Source: Neobacillus massiliamazoniensis (GTDB lineage: Bacteria > Bacillota > Bacilli > Bacillales > Cytobacillaceae). Taken from it: a DNA stretch of 64,000 bases. Position 1 is the first letter of the stretch, and each line of letters starts with the position of its first letter. The DNA is taken from assembly GCF_001048695.1 (NCBI RefSeq), contig NZ_CVRB01000001.1:558001-622000 (forward strand), written 5' to 3'. Below are positions 43,194-53,114 of this stretch, piece after piece. Both the position numbers and the translations under genes were made by a program. The notes under the pieces are model-generated. The model searched no databases. It was given only the letters and a program-made list of their open reading frames with translations, and was not told where the DNA came from.

Positions 43194-45953
43194 ACCCGTG
43201 TTTCTGAGTCCTGCTGAGATACCGCTAATTGTCAGCAATACTTGTGTTAACAGTTCTTCATTAGGCTCGTCCTTCAACCTTAATTCTTTAATTAACTCAA
43301 CTTGTAAAAAGTTTAATGGATCAACATATGGATTCCTTCGATGCACCGAATCTTGGATGTTAGGTGTATGGTCGAGTAATTCTTTGTCACCTGTTATTTT
43401 AAGAAGAATTGCTTTTGTTCTTTCATACTCTTCTAGAATATTTGCAAAAATTCGTTTAGCAGCCATTTGATCTTCTACTAGTGTTAAGTATTCTTTAGCT
43501 GTTGTAATGTCCGCCTTCATAAGAGCCATTTGTAGATTATCAATCGTTGACTGGAAAAACGGCCATTTCTCATACATATTCTGCAAGAGCAGTAGATTCT
43601 CCTCATCAATATCCGCAAAGGCTGTCAAGCCAGTGCCTGCTGCATACCATGCAGGAAGAAGCTGTCGACATTGAGTCCAGGCAAAAACCCATGGAATTGC
43701 CCGTAAATCTTCAAATCTTCCTTTGTTTTTTCTGCTCATCGGCCTCGATCCGATATTTAATTCTCCTATCTCCTTTAAAGGTGTTGCATCGTGGAAGTAA
43801 GAGAGAAAATCAGGGTCGTCAAAAACGAGTGATTGATATTTTTTATATGCTTCTTCAGAGATCTTCTCGATTGCTTTCACCCAGGAATCATCACGCAAAT
43901 GTCCTTGATCTGCTTCTTTCGAAACATATGCTGCTGTTTCAAGCAAGGTGGAGGTGGCCTGCTCTAAGCTACGATAAGCGATATCCTCAAGTAAGTAACG
44001 GGCAGATAGTACCTCTCCTTGCTCCGTAATTTTCACACCGTCCCCTACTGTTTCAGCAGGCTGCGATAATAAGCTCTTATTTAGTGGACCGCCGCCGCGC
44101 CCTAAGGAACCGCCGCGGCCATGGAAAAATTTAAGTCCAATTTGATAACTTTTTGCCATTTCATGAATTTCAACCTGGGCTTTATATAGCTTCCAGTTAG
44201 CAGTTAACGTGCCACCGTCCTTGCTTCCGTCAGAATAACCGAGCATAATTTCCTGCTGATCACCCATTTGCATTAAATGCTTTCGGTATAGCGGCATTTC
44301 GAAAAGAGTCTTCATTATTTTAGGACCAGCAGTTAAGTCATCAATTGTTTCAAGTAGAGGTGCGATATTTAGATGACTTTCCAATGTTCCATCCACATGA
44401 AGACGATAAATTCCAGCCTCCTTTGCCAACACTAGCACCTCTAGGAGATCGCTCGGCGATTTCGTCATGCTGACAAGATAGACGGAAATGGAACGTTTTC
44501 CAAATTCTTCATGGGCCTTTTTAATCATTTGGAAAACCTTAATCATTTCCTGTGTTTCTTCTGAATAATCCTCATGCAACAAGAGAAGCGGTCTTGGATC
44601 CATAAGAATATTTTGTAAAATATTCATTTTTTCTTCTTCTGCTAATTCAGCATAATTGTCTGAAATCCCAACTTTCCTAAGGATTTCTGTAATAGCTGCC
44701 TCATGTTCGCCACTGTGATTTCGAATATCAAGCGTTGCTAAATGGAAACCAAATAATTGGACTTGACGAATCAGTCTTTGGATCGTTTTTAATTCATGCT
44801 GAGCAGGATGATGCTTTTTTAAGCTCCTATGAATGACATAGAGATCTTCTAATAATTCATCTGCTGATTTATAGCCAATATCTGATTTACCTACTTGAAT
44901 GACCCTCTCAATAATGATGGCAAAAATTCGTCGATAAACCTCTGTTTCGACAGGCCATTTTTTTTCATCACTTAAATATCGGTCCTCTTCTTCCTCAAGC
45001 AATTGCAGGAGCTCTTCGCTCACTTCTACCCTTGTTGTTGAATGACTATAACGCTTCATTAAATCTACTAAAACTTCTTTGTATTTTTTTAAAACGAGTT
45101 TTCTTTGTCTGTATAAAGTCTCCCATGTCACATCATGGGTAACGTTCGGATTCCCGTCCCTGTCACCGCCAATCCATGAACCAAATCGAAGAAAATTAGG
45201 GACTTCCCAGGCAGTTTGTGGATAATACTTTTCTAAACAGGCTTCCAATTCCCGATGGATTTCGGGCAGTACTTCAAAAAGTGTTTGATCAAAATAATAT
45301 AAACCATTACGAACCTCATCCATAACGGAAGGTTTGTGATGCCGCAATTCATCGGTTTGCCAAAGAATCGTTACTTCATTAAATAAGCTTTCTTCAAGTT
45401 TTTTTCGTTCTCTGTTGGTTAGTAATGGATGATCCAGATTTTTTAAAATCACTGCGATTCGCGATTGAATTTCAAGTATAGAACGCTTCGTAGCTTCAGT
45501 TGGATGAGCTGTTATGACGAGCTCGAGCGACAATGTATTAAGTACATCTTGAATCATGTCTTCATTGATACGGTTTTCTTTTAATGACAGAATGGCACTC
45601 TCAATCGAAGTAGGCTGAACAATACTTTCATCTTGCAGCTGATATTGTCTCCTTCTTCTGATCCTGTGATTTTGCTCTGCAGCATTAATTAAGTGGAAAT
45701 ACATTGAAAATGCACGAATAATCTGCTTACGCATTGGTGAACTAAGTCCTGTTATTTCTTCTTGTAATTTTACATAGGTCTCTTGATCAAACTGGGTTCT
45801 CAGCGATTTGCACATGATCCGTATTTGTTCGACTTTATCAAATAGCTCTTTTCCTCCATGATTCACAAGAATCTCACCAAGCATCTGACCGAGTAATTTT
45901 ACATCCCGACGTAATGGAAGGCTGCTGTCATTTGTTTTCATATCCGTTGTCAT
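43191..45953 (-). CDS. ppc: Phosphoenolpyruvate carboxylase
   Basis: A 920-residue enzyme that makes oxaloacetate from PEP and bicarbonate to refill the TCA cycle. Catalytic motifs are clear: TAHPTEATKRS (His), RFGSWIGGDRDGNP, MLGYSDGSKDGGTLTANW, FHGRGGSLGRGGGP, and the family C-terminus RNTG. AAGGGAAG precedes the ATG at 45953. The stop codon sits directly against repeat copy C. B. subtilis lacks ppc and uses pyruvate carboxylase, so this marks the genome as a different Bacillaceae lineage. Confidence 0.95.
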   Translation of the reverse strand: MTTDMKTNDSSLPLRRDVKLLGQMLGEILVNHGGKELFDKVEQIRIMCKSLRTQFDQETYVKLQEEITGLSSPMRKQIIRAFSMYFHLINAAEQNHRIRRRRQYQLQDESIVQPTSIESAILSLKENRINEDMIQDVLNTLSLELVITAHPTEATKRSILEIQSRIAVILKNLDHPLLTNRERKKLEESLFNEVTILWQTDELRHHKPSVMDEVRNGLYYFDQTLFEVLPEIHRELEACLEKYYPQTAWEVPNFLRFGSWIGGDRDGNPNVTHDVTWETLYRQRKLVLKKYKEVLVDLMKRYSHSTTRVEVSEELLQLLEEEEDRYLSDEKKWPVETEVYRRIFAIIIERVIQVGKSDIGYKSADELLEDLYVIHRSLKKHHPAQHELKTIQRLIRQVQLFGFHLATLDIRNHSGEHEAAITEILRKVGISDNYAELAEEEKMNILQNILMDPRPLLLLHEDYSEETQEMIKVFQMIKKAHEEFGKRSISVYLVSMTKSPSDLLEVLVLAKEAGIYRLHVDGTLESHLNIAPLLETIDDLTAGPKIMKTLFEMPLYRKHLMQMGDQQEIMLGYSDGSKDGGTLTANWKLYKAQVEIHEMAKSYQIGLKFFHGRGGSLGRGGGPLNKSLLSQPAETVGDGVKITEQGEVLSARYLLEDIAYRSLEQATSTLLETAAYVSKEADQGHLRDDSWVKAIEKISEEAYKKYQSLVFDDPDFLSYFHDATPLKEIGELNIGSRPMSRKNKGRFEDLRAIPWVFAWTQCRQLLPAWYAAGTGLTAFADIDEENLLLLQNMYEKWPFFQSTIDNLQMALMKADITTAKEYLTLVEDQMAAKRIFANILEEYERTKAILLKITGDKELLDHTPNIQDSVHRRNPYVDPLNFLQVELIKELRLKDEPNEELLTQVLLTISGISAGLRNTG

Positions 45954-46058
45954 TCTGTCACTTCCCTTAATCTAAAGATTCACTAAATTTTTATTTATAA
46001 ATATAACATAACTTTCATAAACATGCTCAATATTAAACTAACTTTTTTCTATAAAAAT

Positions 46059-46300
46059 GTCTCTGTTAAACTTGCCTGTTGATTTCCGCTCAAGAAGCGA
46101 GCATCCGCGGGCGTTCCGGGGAGCCTCCTCGGCGCTTAAGCGCCTGTGGGGTCTCCCCTGCCCCGTACTCCCGCAGGACGTTGAATAAGCATCTTTGAAT
46201 CTACACCGCACGAAGGAAATACGATAGCATTTTCGAGAATCTCGCGCCTTCCGCTCCAATCAACATAGTGGCAAAATCAACAATGAGCTTTAAAATAGCT
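46059..46300. repeat. GC-rich dispersed element, copy 5
   Basis: Starts near CTCTGTTAAACTTGCCTG with the head AAGAAGCGAGCATCCGCGGG, then the core and the long arm (GACGTTGAATAAGCATCTTTG), ending ATGAGCTTTAAAATAGCT. The end repeats are decayed. It lies between ppc and the cadherin-like gene. Confidence 0.9.
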
Positions 46301-46304
46301 ATAA

Positions 46305-46338
46305 AAATAAAGAAAACCTGCTTAAATAGCAGGTTTCC
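46305..46338 (-). terminator. Terminator of the cadherin-like protein gene
   Basis: AAACCTGC pairs with GCAGGTTT around a 7-base loop. On the minus strand it is followed by TCTTTATTTTT. Confidence 0.75.
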
Positions 46339-46342
46339 TTTT

Positions 46343-47716
46343 CTAAAAAATCATTTTAAAAAAGTCGAGTATTCTTTGCCAAAAAGAAGTGGATGTTTTA
46401 CTATTTCCTTTATTTGGCTTTAAGTTAGAATATGGTTGGGTTGCTGTTAAAGACGTTGGTTTATTTGTTGTTGTATTCACTGTTGTATCTGTCGATATTT
46501 GGGAAGTCTCGGTTGTTGTCGTTGGCTGCACAGGTTTGTCGAACACAAGTACATACGTTTTCCGATCTTCACCGTTTGTTACAACAATGGGAACAATAGT
46601 TGGATTTCTGGTTAACTGAATGGTGTTAACATTGCTGCCATCCAATATAATTGAAGCACTGCTGTATGTAGCAGTTGGATTTATTGTCACAGATGTGACA
46701 TCGCTTGATACAGCAATATGATACGTAAACTTATCAGATGAAAAGCTGCTTACCCATGTACCTTCAGAAACAGTTAATGAAGAGAGTATTGCCGTACTTG
46801 TATTTTGAATGGCCCCTTTATTCTGTTGCGCATGGGTACTGGTAGAGTTTTGACTTAATTTGCTTTGTGGCTGCCCTGAATGTTTTTTAGGATTAGCTCC
46901 ATTTCCATTTGAACTAGGCTTCGTTGGTGTTTCATTTGGCCTAGGCTTCGGTGGTGTAACCGGTGGCTTGTAAGCTTGTTCTGCCTCCCTTGTAATATGA
47001 AGCGTATACGCTTTCACATCACCGTTTTCTGCTGTAACCATTATAACGATGTCTGATTTCCCCACCGGTAACTGAACGGAAATACCATCATTCTTCCATA
47101 TAGAATCATTTATTTTTATCGATTCTGTATTATCACAAGCTTGGGGGCTGACTGTTAAGGAATTCACTTCATTTGCAACATCAACAGTGTACTCTGTAAT
47201 ATCTGATGAAAATTGAGGCGATAATTCTCCATTTGAAAGAGTAATGTTTTGCAGCAAATTATTTGCATTTTGTTTTCTGGTAATAGTAAGTGTATACGTA
47301 TTCGGAGTATGGATTTTATCATCCACTGTTATCAAAAATTTATTATCGCCTGTTTGAAGCGAAAAGGGCCCGACAGTCCCATTTGCATTTGTTATAGTTT
47401 GATTATTAACCGTAACCGTGATGATTGCATCCGGATTATCGCTCCCCACATTTAGGGTTACACTTTGAATCGAGTTATTTACACTAGCAGAATAGTCATA
47501 TACTCCTGGTGATAGATCTTGATTAAGCTGAACTCCATCCACTTCTAACTTAGATAAAGTATTTGTTTGCTGAACATCATTTGTTGTAGAGGAAAGCCCA
47601 GTTTGATTTTCCATCGCCATTATAGGAGCAGGCATATTAACGAATGACCCCAACCCAACCATAGAAACAACAAGAACTAGCTTTGCTCCATTACTTTTTG
47701 ACATCTTTGTAAGCAT
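46343..47716 (-). CDS. Secreted protein with cadherin-like beta-sandwich domains
   Basis: A 457-residue protein with an N-terminal signal-like segment (KLVLVVSMVGLGSFVNMPAP). Three domains of about 85 residues resemble the cadherin-like beta-sandwich (PF12733 type): about 50-145 (LEVDGVQLNQDLSPGVYDYS ... NTYTLTITR), 150-240 (NITLSNGELSPQFSSDITEY ... KAYTLHITR) and 310-395 (LTVSEGTWVSSFSSDKFTYH). A Pro/Lys/Asn-rich linker separates the second and third. The C-terminus is Thr/Ser-rich and ends in an aromatic-basic helix (FWQRILDFFKMIF). It is probably extracellular and adhesive; no catalytic site is seen. Confidence 0.75.
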   Translation of the reverse strand: MLTKMSKSNGAKLVLVVSMVGLGSFVNMPAPIMAMENQTGLSSTTNDVQQTNTLSKLEVDGVQLNQDLSPGVYDYSASVNNSIQSVTLNVGSDNPDAIITVTVNNQTITNANGTVGPFSLQTGDNKFLITVDDKIHTPNTYTLTITRKQNANNLLQNITLSNGELSPQFSSDITEYTVDVANEVNSLTVSPQACDNTESIKINDSIWKNDGISVQLPVGKSDIVIMVTAENGDVKAYTLHITREAEQAYKPPVTPPKPRPNETPTKPSSNGNGANPKKHSGQPQSKLSQNSTSTHAQQNKGAIQNTSTAILSSLTVSEGTWVSSFSSDKFTYHIAVSSDVTSVTINPTATYSSASIILDGSNVNTIQLTRNPTIVPIVVTNGEDRKTYVLVFDKPVQPTTTTETSQISTDTTVNTTTNKPTSLTATQPYSNLKPNKGNSKTSTSFWQRILDFFKMIF

Positions 47717-47800
47717 CCATCCTCACCCTATTTCCATTATGTATATTAATATAGGTACTATAGCATCAGATGCTTAACTTTTTCTTAAAATTTATTTATT

Positions 47801-48232
47801 TTACACCTCTAACTTTGATGCGATACCAAGAGCCATTTCTTCGACCCATTTTGGGACGGAGTTTTTTAAAACAGAGTTTTTCATCCCTTCCATTGCACCA
47901 ATTGCATTGACATCCAGGAATCCGATTAGTCTTGTTTTGTTCCGATTAATAGCCAATGCTTCAAAATACCCTTCTCCAACATACTTTTCTCCCTTTAAAT
48001 CGAATCCAACCTTTGTGGGCGGCTTCCATTCTTTTATGTCAACCAAAAAACTGACCCTTTTTTTTAATATGCCAAAGTCACTTTCAAATTCCCATTTTGA
48101 CTGACGATTATTTAATTTCTCGTGATGAACATAACCGGGAACAAGCGGGGACCAGTTATCCATTTCCTTCATAAAGTTCCATATCACTTCAATGGGGATT
48201 TTCAGCACTTCTTGATGCATACCACTAGGCAT
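47801..48232 (-). CDS. SRPBCC/CoxG family protein
   Basis: A 143-residue single-domain protein (LKIPIEVIWNFMKEMDNWSP, VPGYVHHEKLN, TRLIGFLDVNAIGAMEG) with the START-like fold pattern of the CoxG family. These bind hydrophobic ligands; in CO dehydrogenase clusters CoxG helps anchor the enzyme, but no cox genes are here. An alternative start at Met5 is possible. The gene stands alone between terminators, so no partner is suggested. Confidence 0.7.
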   Translation of the reverse strand: MPSGMHQEVLKIPIEVIWNFMKEMDNWSPLVPGYVHHEKLNNRQSKWEFESDFGILKKRVSFLVDIKEWKPPTKVGFDLKGEKYVGEGYFEALAINRNKTRLIGFLDVNAIGAMEGMKNSVLKNSVPKWVEEMALGIASKLEV

Positions 48233-48258
48233 ATTTACTTCCTTCTTTCCTTTTCATA

Positions 48259-48292
48259 GTAAAAGACCTTCACTCTAATGAAGGTCTTTTAC
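48259..48292. terminator. Terminator after the MFS gene, upstream of the CoxG-like gene
   Basis: GTAAAAGACCTTCA pairs perfectly with TGAAGGTCTTTTAC around CTCTAA, with A/T tracts on both sides. Confidence 0.85.
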
Positions 48293-48423
48293 AAAAATAT
48301 ATGATTAAAAAGGTACATATAGAAGTTTAAATAAAGAATAAAAACCGTTGTTATTTATTGTGGACTAATTAAATGATTTTATCGCAAATTGAAATATTCT
48401 GTTCATCATTTTGTTTACCTGAT

Positions 48424-49608
48424 CTATGATATTAATTCCGGTAATTTGACCTTTTTTAATCCCTTCAACGTGAAAAAGCATGCAATGATGACCAGGGAAA
48501 AAAGCAGAAAAATATTGGTAATACCTACCATTGAAATAAGAATTCCTGTAGAAAGTGCCGCTGAAATTTTTACTAACGAAGCAAGGATGGTTCTTAAACC
48601 TACTACTCTACCAATATACTCTTTCGGAGAATTTAATTGAATGAAGGTTTGAGTTAAGACTAAGTGAGACATTGTAAACAAGCCAAGAAAGAAAATCAAA
48701 ATGGCAGCAGTCATTTCAGAGCGGTTAAAACGCAACAATATTGATGATACCGCCATCCCTGTCATTGTAAAAATTATGGCTTGCTGTTTAAACTTTTTTA
48801 AAAAGAAGGGAATAATGAATCCTGCCACAATTCCCCCAATTGCAAAGGATATATCAAAAAACGAATAAAGCGCACTGCCTCCTTTAAAGTCATTCGCTAG
48901 TGGCAGAAGAATGGTTGTTGTCATTTGGATGCTAATACTATTTAAGATGGATAGAAACAAAAGGTATTTCATTCCATCACGTTGGTTGATAAAATTCCAG
49001 CCAGAGATCAGTTCTGAAACATAATGAATTTTGGTTTGCCTTACCGTTTTTTCATTTCTGCTTTTAATAAACATAAATAGAAAGGCGGGTACAAGAAAGG
49101 AAAGCGAATTTATTAAGATGCTAGCCGCTAATGAGAGCTTAATTAAGAAAACTCCCGAAACGGCTGATCCAACGATCAGAGCCACTTCATTAAGCGAAGA
49201 GGATTTGGAGATCACATAAGGAATTTCCTGATCATAAAAAGATTCTTTAATAAAGGATTGCTCAGCAGGCTTATAGATGGTGTAGCAGACAGCTAATAAA
49301 AACTGCAAAAAATATACGAGAAATGTTGATTCAATCTTTAATAATAGTAATATCGACATACCCAATACAATCAGGAAACGAAATATATCAGTGGTAATGA
49401 CCATATTTTTTGATTTATGATGATCAACATAGACAGAAACAAACGGTGTTAATAAAATGCTTGGCAAATAGTAGATTGCTATCATAAAGCCAATTGATAG
49501 AGCTTTTCCTGTTAGATGATAAATGTACCACATAATGGCAATTTGTTGGATCCCGTCTCCAAAATTACTCATCATCGAACCAATTAAATAGGATAGCTTG
49601 TTTTTCAT
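48424..49608 (-). CDS. MFS transporter
   Basis: A 394-residue protein with about 12 membrane segments. The start, GSMMSNFGDGIQQIAIMWYI, and the pattern VSVYVDHHKSKN are those of the MFS group that includes EntS-like and macrolide-efflux-like exporters. There is a Lys-rich loop between the two halves. GGGGGTAC precedes the ATG. It is a single gene. The substrate cannot be inferred. Confidence 0.8.
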   Translation of the reverse strand: MKNKLSYLIGSMMSNFGDGIQQIAIMWYIYHLTGKALSIGFMIAIYYLPSILLTPFVSVYVDHHKSKNMVITTDIFRFLIVLGMSILLLLKIESTFLVYFLQFLLAVCYTIYKPAEQSFIKESFYDQEIPYVISKSSSLNEVALIVGSAVSGVFLIKLSLAASILINSLSFLVPAFLFMFIKSRNEKTVRQTKIHYVSELISGWNFINQRDGMKYLLFLSILNSISIQMTTTILLPLANDFKGGSALYSFFDISFAIGGIVAGFIIPFFLKKFKQQAIIFTMTGMAVSSILLRFNRSEMTAAILIFFLGLFTMSHLVLTQTFIQLNSPKEYIGRVVGLRTILASLVKISAALSTGILISMVGITNIFLLFSLVIIACFFTLKGLKKVKLPELIS

Positions 49609-49707
49609 TTAAATGTACCCCCTTTTTCTTGCCATCCTTATTTTAGTCTTATTCCATGATAAGGAAAATTATAAAAAATTTATCATCTAACTTAAAGAAT
49701 ACTTATA

Positions 49708-49741
49708 GAAAAAAAAGAAAACAGAAGAATGCTTTCTTCTG
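49708..49741 (-). terminator. Terminator of the ycnKJI operon
   Basis: CAGAAGAA pairs with TTCTTCTG around GC-containing 4 bases. On the minus strand it is followed by TTTTCTTTTTTTT. Confidence 0.8.
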
Positions 49742-49760
49742 CTTCCATTTGCTTAATTAT

Positions 49761-50393
49761 TTATTTTTTACGCGCTGCAAGAATTAAAGCAATTAGTGAA
49801 AGTAAGACAGAAACAATGGAAAGGATGAGTGGCAGTGAACTGGCATTTGTCGTTTTCCCTGTTTCAACAGTTTTTGTATTTTCAGTCTTCATATGGTCAT
49901 GGTCTGCAGCTGTTGTAGACGCAGTTACAATATTAGTAATGGCATGTGGAGTATCCGCTCCCTCGTTCCCTGTCCATTCGACTATACTCCCATCTTTGTA
50001 ATATTGATAAGCGTCCCAAGCAGCCTTTGTGGCCTTATCCGGATTTTTAGCGACAATAACAAATTGCTGAAATTGTCCGGGAAGAATCCCTTCGCCCGTT
50101 GCTGTAAAAGTAAAGGATTTTGCTTTCCCGCTTGCATCCTTTTCTTCCGAAAAATTCCAACCTGGAACTGGCTGATAGGATTCAACTTCAAAACCAGCAG
50201 GTACCTTCACCGTAATCTTGGTTGTTGCCATCTCTTTTTCGACCGGAACCTTAATCGTATACGTTTCCCATGCCCCTGTTGCCGAAGTTTTTGGTACAAC
50301 AGTAACATGTGCGCTCGCGATCGTAGAAAAGAAAAATAATGCAATCATTGTCGGAATAAAAATTCTTGATATCTTAAACAATTTTTTTCTCAT
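49761..50393 (-). CDS. ycnI: YcnI-like copper-binding membrane protein (DUF1775)
   Basis: A 210-residue protein: signal peptide to about residue 28, with His as first mature residue (SAHVTVVPKTSATGAWETYT), a DUF1775 beta-sandwich with the conserved Trp motif VPGWNFSEE, and a C-terminal membrane anchor (LPLILSIVSVLLSLIALIL). In B. subtilis YcnI binds Cu(II) through an N-terminal His and Trp and may pass copper to YcnJ. It is last in the ycnKJI order. Confidence 0.9.
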   Translation of the reverse strand: MRKKLFKISRIFIPTMIALFFFSTIASAHVTVVPKTSATGAWETYTIKVPVEKEMATTKITVKVPAGFEVESYQPVPGWNFSEEKDASGKAKSFTFTATGEGILPGQFQQFVIVAKNPDKATKAAWDAYQYYKDGSIVEWTGNEGADTPHAITNIVTASTTAADHDHMKTENTKTVETGKTTNASSLPLILSIVSVLLSLIALILAARKK

Positions 50394-50418
50394 GTTAATT
50401 CTCCTCGTAAATTATTTT

Positions 50419-52068
50419 TTATCGACTTCCTACAATACATTGAAAATCGGTATCGATGTTTTCCAGATTCTTCGTTAAAACGTGAACATGCACATTCCAT
50501 TTACCCGCCATATTGAAATTCATCCCTTTTGCTGTGTACTGCCCATCAGCAGTTTTGGCTAAGGTAATGGTGTCTTCCCCCATATTCATATCATTATGAG
50601 TAAAGGTTAGCGTAATTTGGGCAATATCTTTAAGCGGCTCTCCTTTACGATTTTTCAATGTTATTTCATAGTTATTTTCTCCAATTACATTTGGCCCTAC
50701 CTGAAAGGAAATGCTATTTCCATGATTCACTGTTTTCTTCTCATTAAAGGGCCCGGGTGCGGACATTGCTGTTGGCAGGTTGGTTAATATAACAGTCATA
50801 ACTATAATAACCATTCCAACTATCAATTCACCCCATAATGAAGAGACCACCCCTTTTTCCTTCGCCTTTTTCCCTTTAAAATTATTAACGGCAGCAAATA
50901 TGAGCATGATGATAAACAAGATAACTTTTGCTAATAAAACTCTCCCATAATCCGTATGAAAAATAGAAGAAATTGTTGGGATGTATTGAAAACCATTAAA
51001 TATTCCAGTAGCAGTTAAGAGGAGCACCAAGGAGATTCCCCAATTGGAAAACCGTTGAAAGGTATTTACATATGATTGCTTCATTTCACTATTCTTCAGC
51101 AATGGCAATAAGACAACAAGACCTATCAAGCAGCCGATCCAGACAGATGCTGCCAGCAAATGTAGTGCATCCATCGAGATGGATAAAAACTGGTTAGCTT
51201 GAGATGCGGCATGACTTGTAAATGCTTTTGTCACTACCATTCCAAATCCAAGAATGAAACAAGCCCATGAAAAAAGTTGTTTTCTAGCATCCGCCTTGGT
51301 CAAAAAGTAAGTCGTGAAAGCAAGGGTTAGTAGAATTCCCATTTGGATGATCCACATCTTACCAAACAATGTATAGGCTAACACTTGACCTAATGCATCA
51401 GATGAAAAAACCTCACTCCAACTTGAACCTAAAAGAATCGTTGCCTGTAGCGGCAAACTAAATAGGTTACTGAGCAACAAGAGAGCATAGCCTGACCAAA
51501 TGAACTTAAACAAAGTTTTTTCAATTGAACGAACTTCTACTACTTCTTTTGGTGCTACAACTAAATAAAAAAAGGACAACCCGACATAGCAGGCAATACC
51601 TAGATATTGCAGCCAACGGATAATAACAAGATCTAGATGTGGAGTATAGCCTTTTGTTTCTGTAACAGATGATGGGTTTTGAACTGTACCTGTACCTATT
51701 TGAAAGGGAATTACTCCTTGAACAGGATGCCCATCATTTGAAATGACTTTCCAGCGAATCCGATATGTTCCCCCTGGAAGGTTTTTCTTTAAACTTGCCT
51801 TTAAAATAGAGGGCTTTTTCGAATCAATCGCACCATTCTTTTTATCTACCTGTTTCCCATTTGAATCTGTAACGATGATGGAATTGAACTTTGGTTGAAT
51901 CGATTCATCAAACTGAATCTTGACTTCGTTTGGTGCCGTTTTTAATGTCTCATTTTCCGCTGGTGTCGACTCGATAATATAGGCGTGGGCTGAAGAAACA
52001 TTCGGAAATACAGTAAGAAATAAGTAGAGAATTATTAAGAATGAGCTGGTTTTCTTTATTTTTTTCAA
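50419..52068 (-). CDS. ycnJ: Copper transport protein YcnJ (CopC-CopD fusion)
   Basis: A 549-residue protein. A signal peptide precedes HAYIIESTPAENETLKTAPN, the CopC copper-binding domain with its N-terminal His (to about residue 125). Eight or so membrane segments of CopD follow (about 140-410), then a C-terminal outside domain of about 110 residues (VGPNVIGENNYEITLKN), which is YtkA-like. It imports copper in B. subtilis when copper is scarce. It lies 25 bases before ycnI and 35 after ycnK. Confidence 0.9.
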   Translation of the reverse strand: MKKIKKTSSFLIILYLFLTVFPNVSSAHAYIIESTPAENETLKTAPNEVKIQFDESIQPKFNSIIVTDSNGKQVDKKNGAIDSKKPSILKASLKKNLPGGTYRIRWKVISNDGHPVQGVIPFQIGTGTVQNPSSVTETKGYTPHLDLVIIRWLQYLGIACYVGLSFFYLVVAPKEVVEVRSIEKTLFKFIWSGYALLLLSNLFSLPLQATILLGSSWSEVFSSDALGQVLAYTLFGKMWIIQMGILLTLAFTTYFLTKADARKQLFSWACFILGFGMVVTKAFTSHAASQANQFLSISMDALHLLAASVWIGCLIGLVVLLPLLKNSEMKQSYVNTFQRFSNWGISLVLLLTATGIFNGFQYIPTISSIFHTDYGRVLLAKVILFIIMLIFAAVNNFKGKKAKEKGVVSSLWGELIVGMVIIVMTVILTNLPTAMSAPGPFNEKKTVNHGNSISFQVGPNVIGENNYEITLKNRKGEPLKDIAQITLTFTHNDMNMGEDTITLAKTADGQYTAKGMNFNMAGKWNVHVHVLTKNLENIDTDFQCIVGSR

Positions 52069-52103
52069 TGTAGCACTTCCTTCAGGGTGTCAAATTGCTG
52101 CAA

Positions 52104-52679
52104 CTATTTGTTGCAATGGCATCCTAAATCACCCTTCATTCTTTTCTCTACTTCTTCTACTGCTTCTTCAAAACGCAATATGACTCCACCAAACCCCTTC
52201 TGAAATTGTTCCGCTTGCTTTCTTGATCCGAAAGCTAAAGCTTGCGGCTGGCAACAATTTAAATTGAAATCAGAATCAAATAAGAAAAAAGCCATTTTGG
52301 CACTAATCGTGGAATTGTACAGAAAATCACGACAGATGATTTGCGAAACATCGGTTTCAATATCCTTATATCTAAGTAAACCGCAATGGGGGCAGCATAG
52401 CTGCTCAACCTTTAAATCGTTTGTAATGATTTGAACAGGGTGGCGACTGTTTGATTCCTTAAAACAATATGTACAACCTGATGATGGAATATTATTAATT
52501 GACGCTAGTGTAATACCACCTGAAGTTTTAATTATTTTGTTTTCTGTTAATAGTGGCTTTATATCCCGATAAATAGTCATTTCGGAAACCTGTAACCGTT
52601 TACTAATTTCTGAAATGGATAAAGCCCCTTCTTCCTTTAACCACGATAACAATTGCTTCTGCCGTTCAATTGGTAACAT
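52104..52679 (-). CDS. ycnK: Copper-sensing repressor YcnK (DeoR HTH plus NosL-like domain)
   Basis: A 191-residue protein. The N-terminal DeoR-type HTH (LPIERQKQLLSWLKEEGALS, VSEMTIYRDIKPLL) is followed by a NosL-like domain with Cys motifs GCTYCF and CCPHCG, and a Cys-rich tail (GDLGCHCNK). YcnK represses ycnJ when copper is sufficient. The start at 52679 follows GGAGGAT; an in-frame codon at 52718 would put that site inside the gene. It is the first gene of ycnKJI and likely represses its own operon. Confidence 0.9.
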   Translation of the reverse strand: MLPIERQKQLLSWLKEEGALSISEISKRLQVSEMTIYRDIKPLLTENKIIKTSGGITLASINNIPSSGCTYCFKESNSRHPVQIITNDLKVEQLCCPHCGLLRYKDIETDVSQIICRDFLYNSTISAKMAFFLFDSDFNLNCCQPQALAFGSRKQAEQFQKGFGGVILRFEEAVEEVEKRMKGDLGCHCNK

Positions 52680-52828
52680 TTTATCCTCCATGTTCTCAAT
52701 CTTTTTCCCTACAAACACAATGTTAATAGAAGAAAAAAGCGTTTACAATATGAATTTATGAACAATTTGTGAATAAATGATAAAATTCCACATCTATTCA
52801 CACAAATTAACACAGCTATTAACAAAAA

Positions 52829-53070
52829 GGCTGTGTTAAAGGTCATTGTTGATTTTTGAAACTATGTTGATTGGAGCGGAAGGTGCGAGATCCTCGAAAA
52901 TGCTATCGCATTCCTTCGTACGGTGTAGATTCAAAGATGCTTATTCAACGTCCTGCGGGAGTACGGGGCAGGGGAGACCCCACAGGCGCTTAAGCGCCGA
53001 GGAGGCTCACCGGAACACCCGCGGATGCTCGCTTCTTGAGCGCAAATCAACAGGTAAGTTTAACACAGCC
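52829..53070. repeat. GC-rich dispersed element, copy 6 (inverted)
   Basis: Bounded by GGCTGTGTTAAA and TTTAACACAGCC. It runs opposite to copies 1-3, 5 and 7. A further TTAACACAGC just before it (52808) could form a hairpin with the left end. A frame of 96 codons inside it is not a gene. Confidence 0.9.
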
Positions 53071-53114
53071 AACAAAAAAAGAAGGACTTTATTACAAGTC
53101 CCCCCTTTCGATGA

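Noticed and set aside
47801..48232. CO dehydrogenase cluster suggested by the CoxG-like protein
   Set aside because: No coxL, coxM or coxS genes are near; the domain alone is too general.
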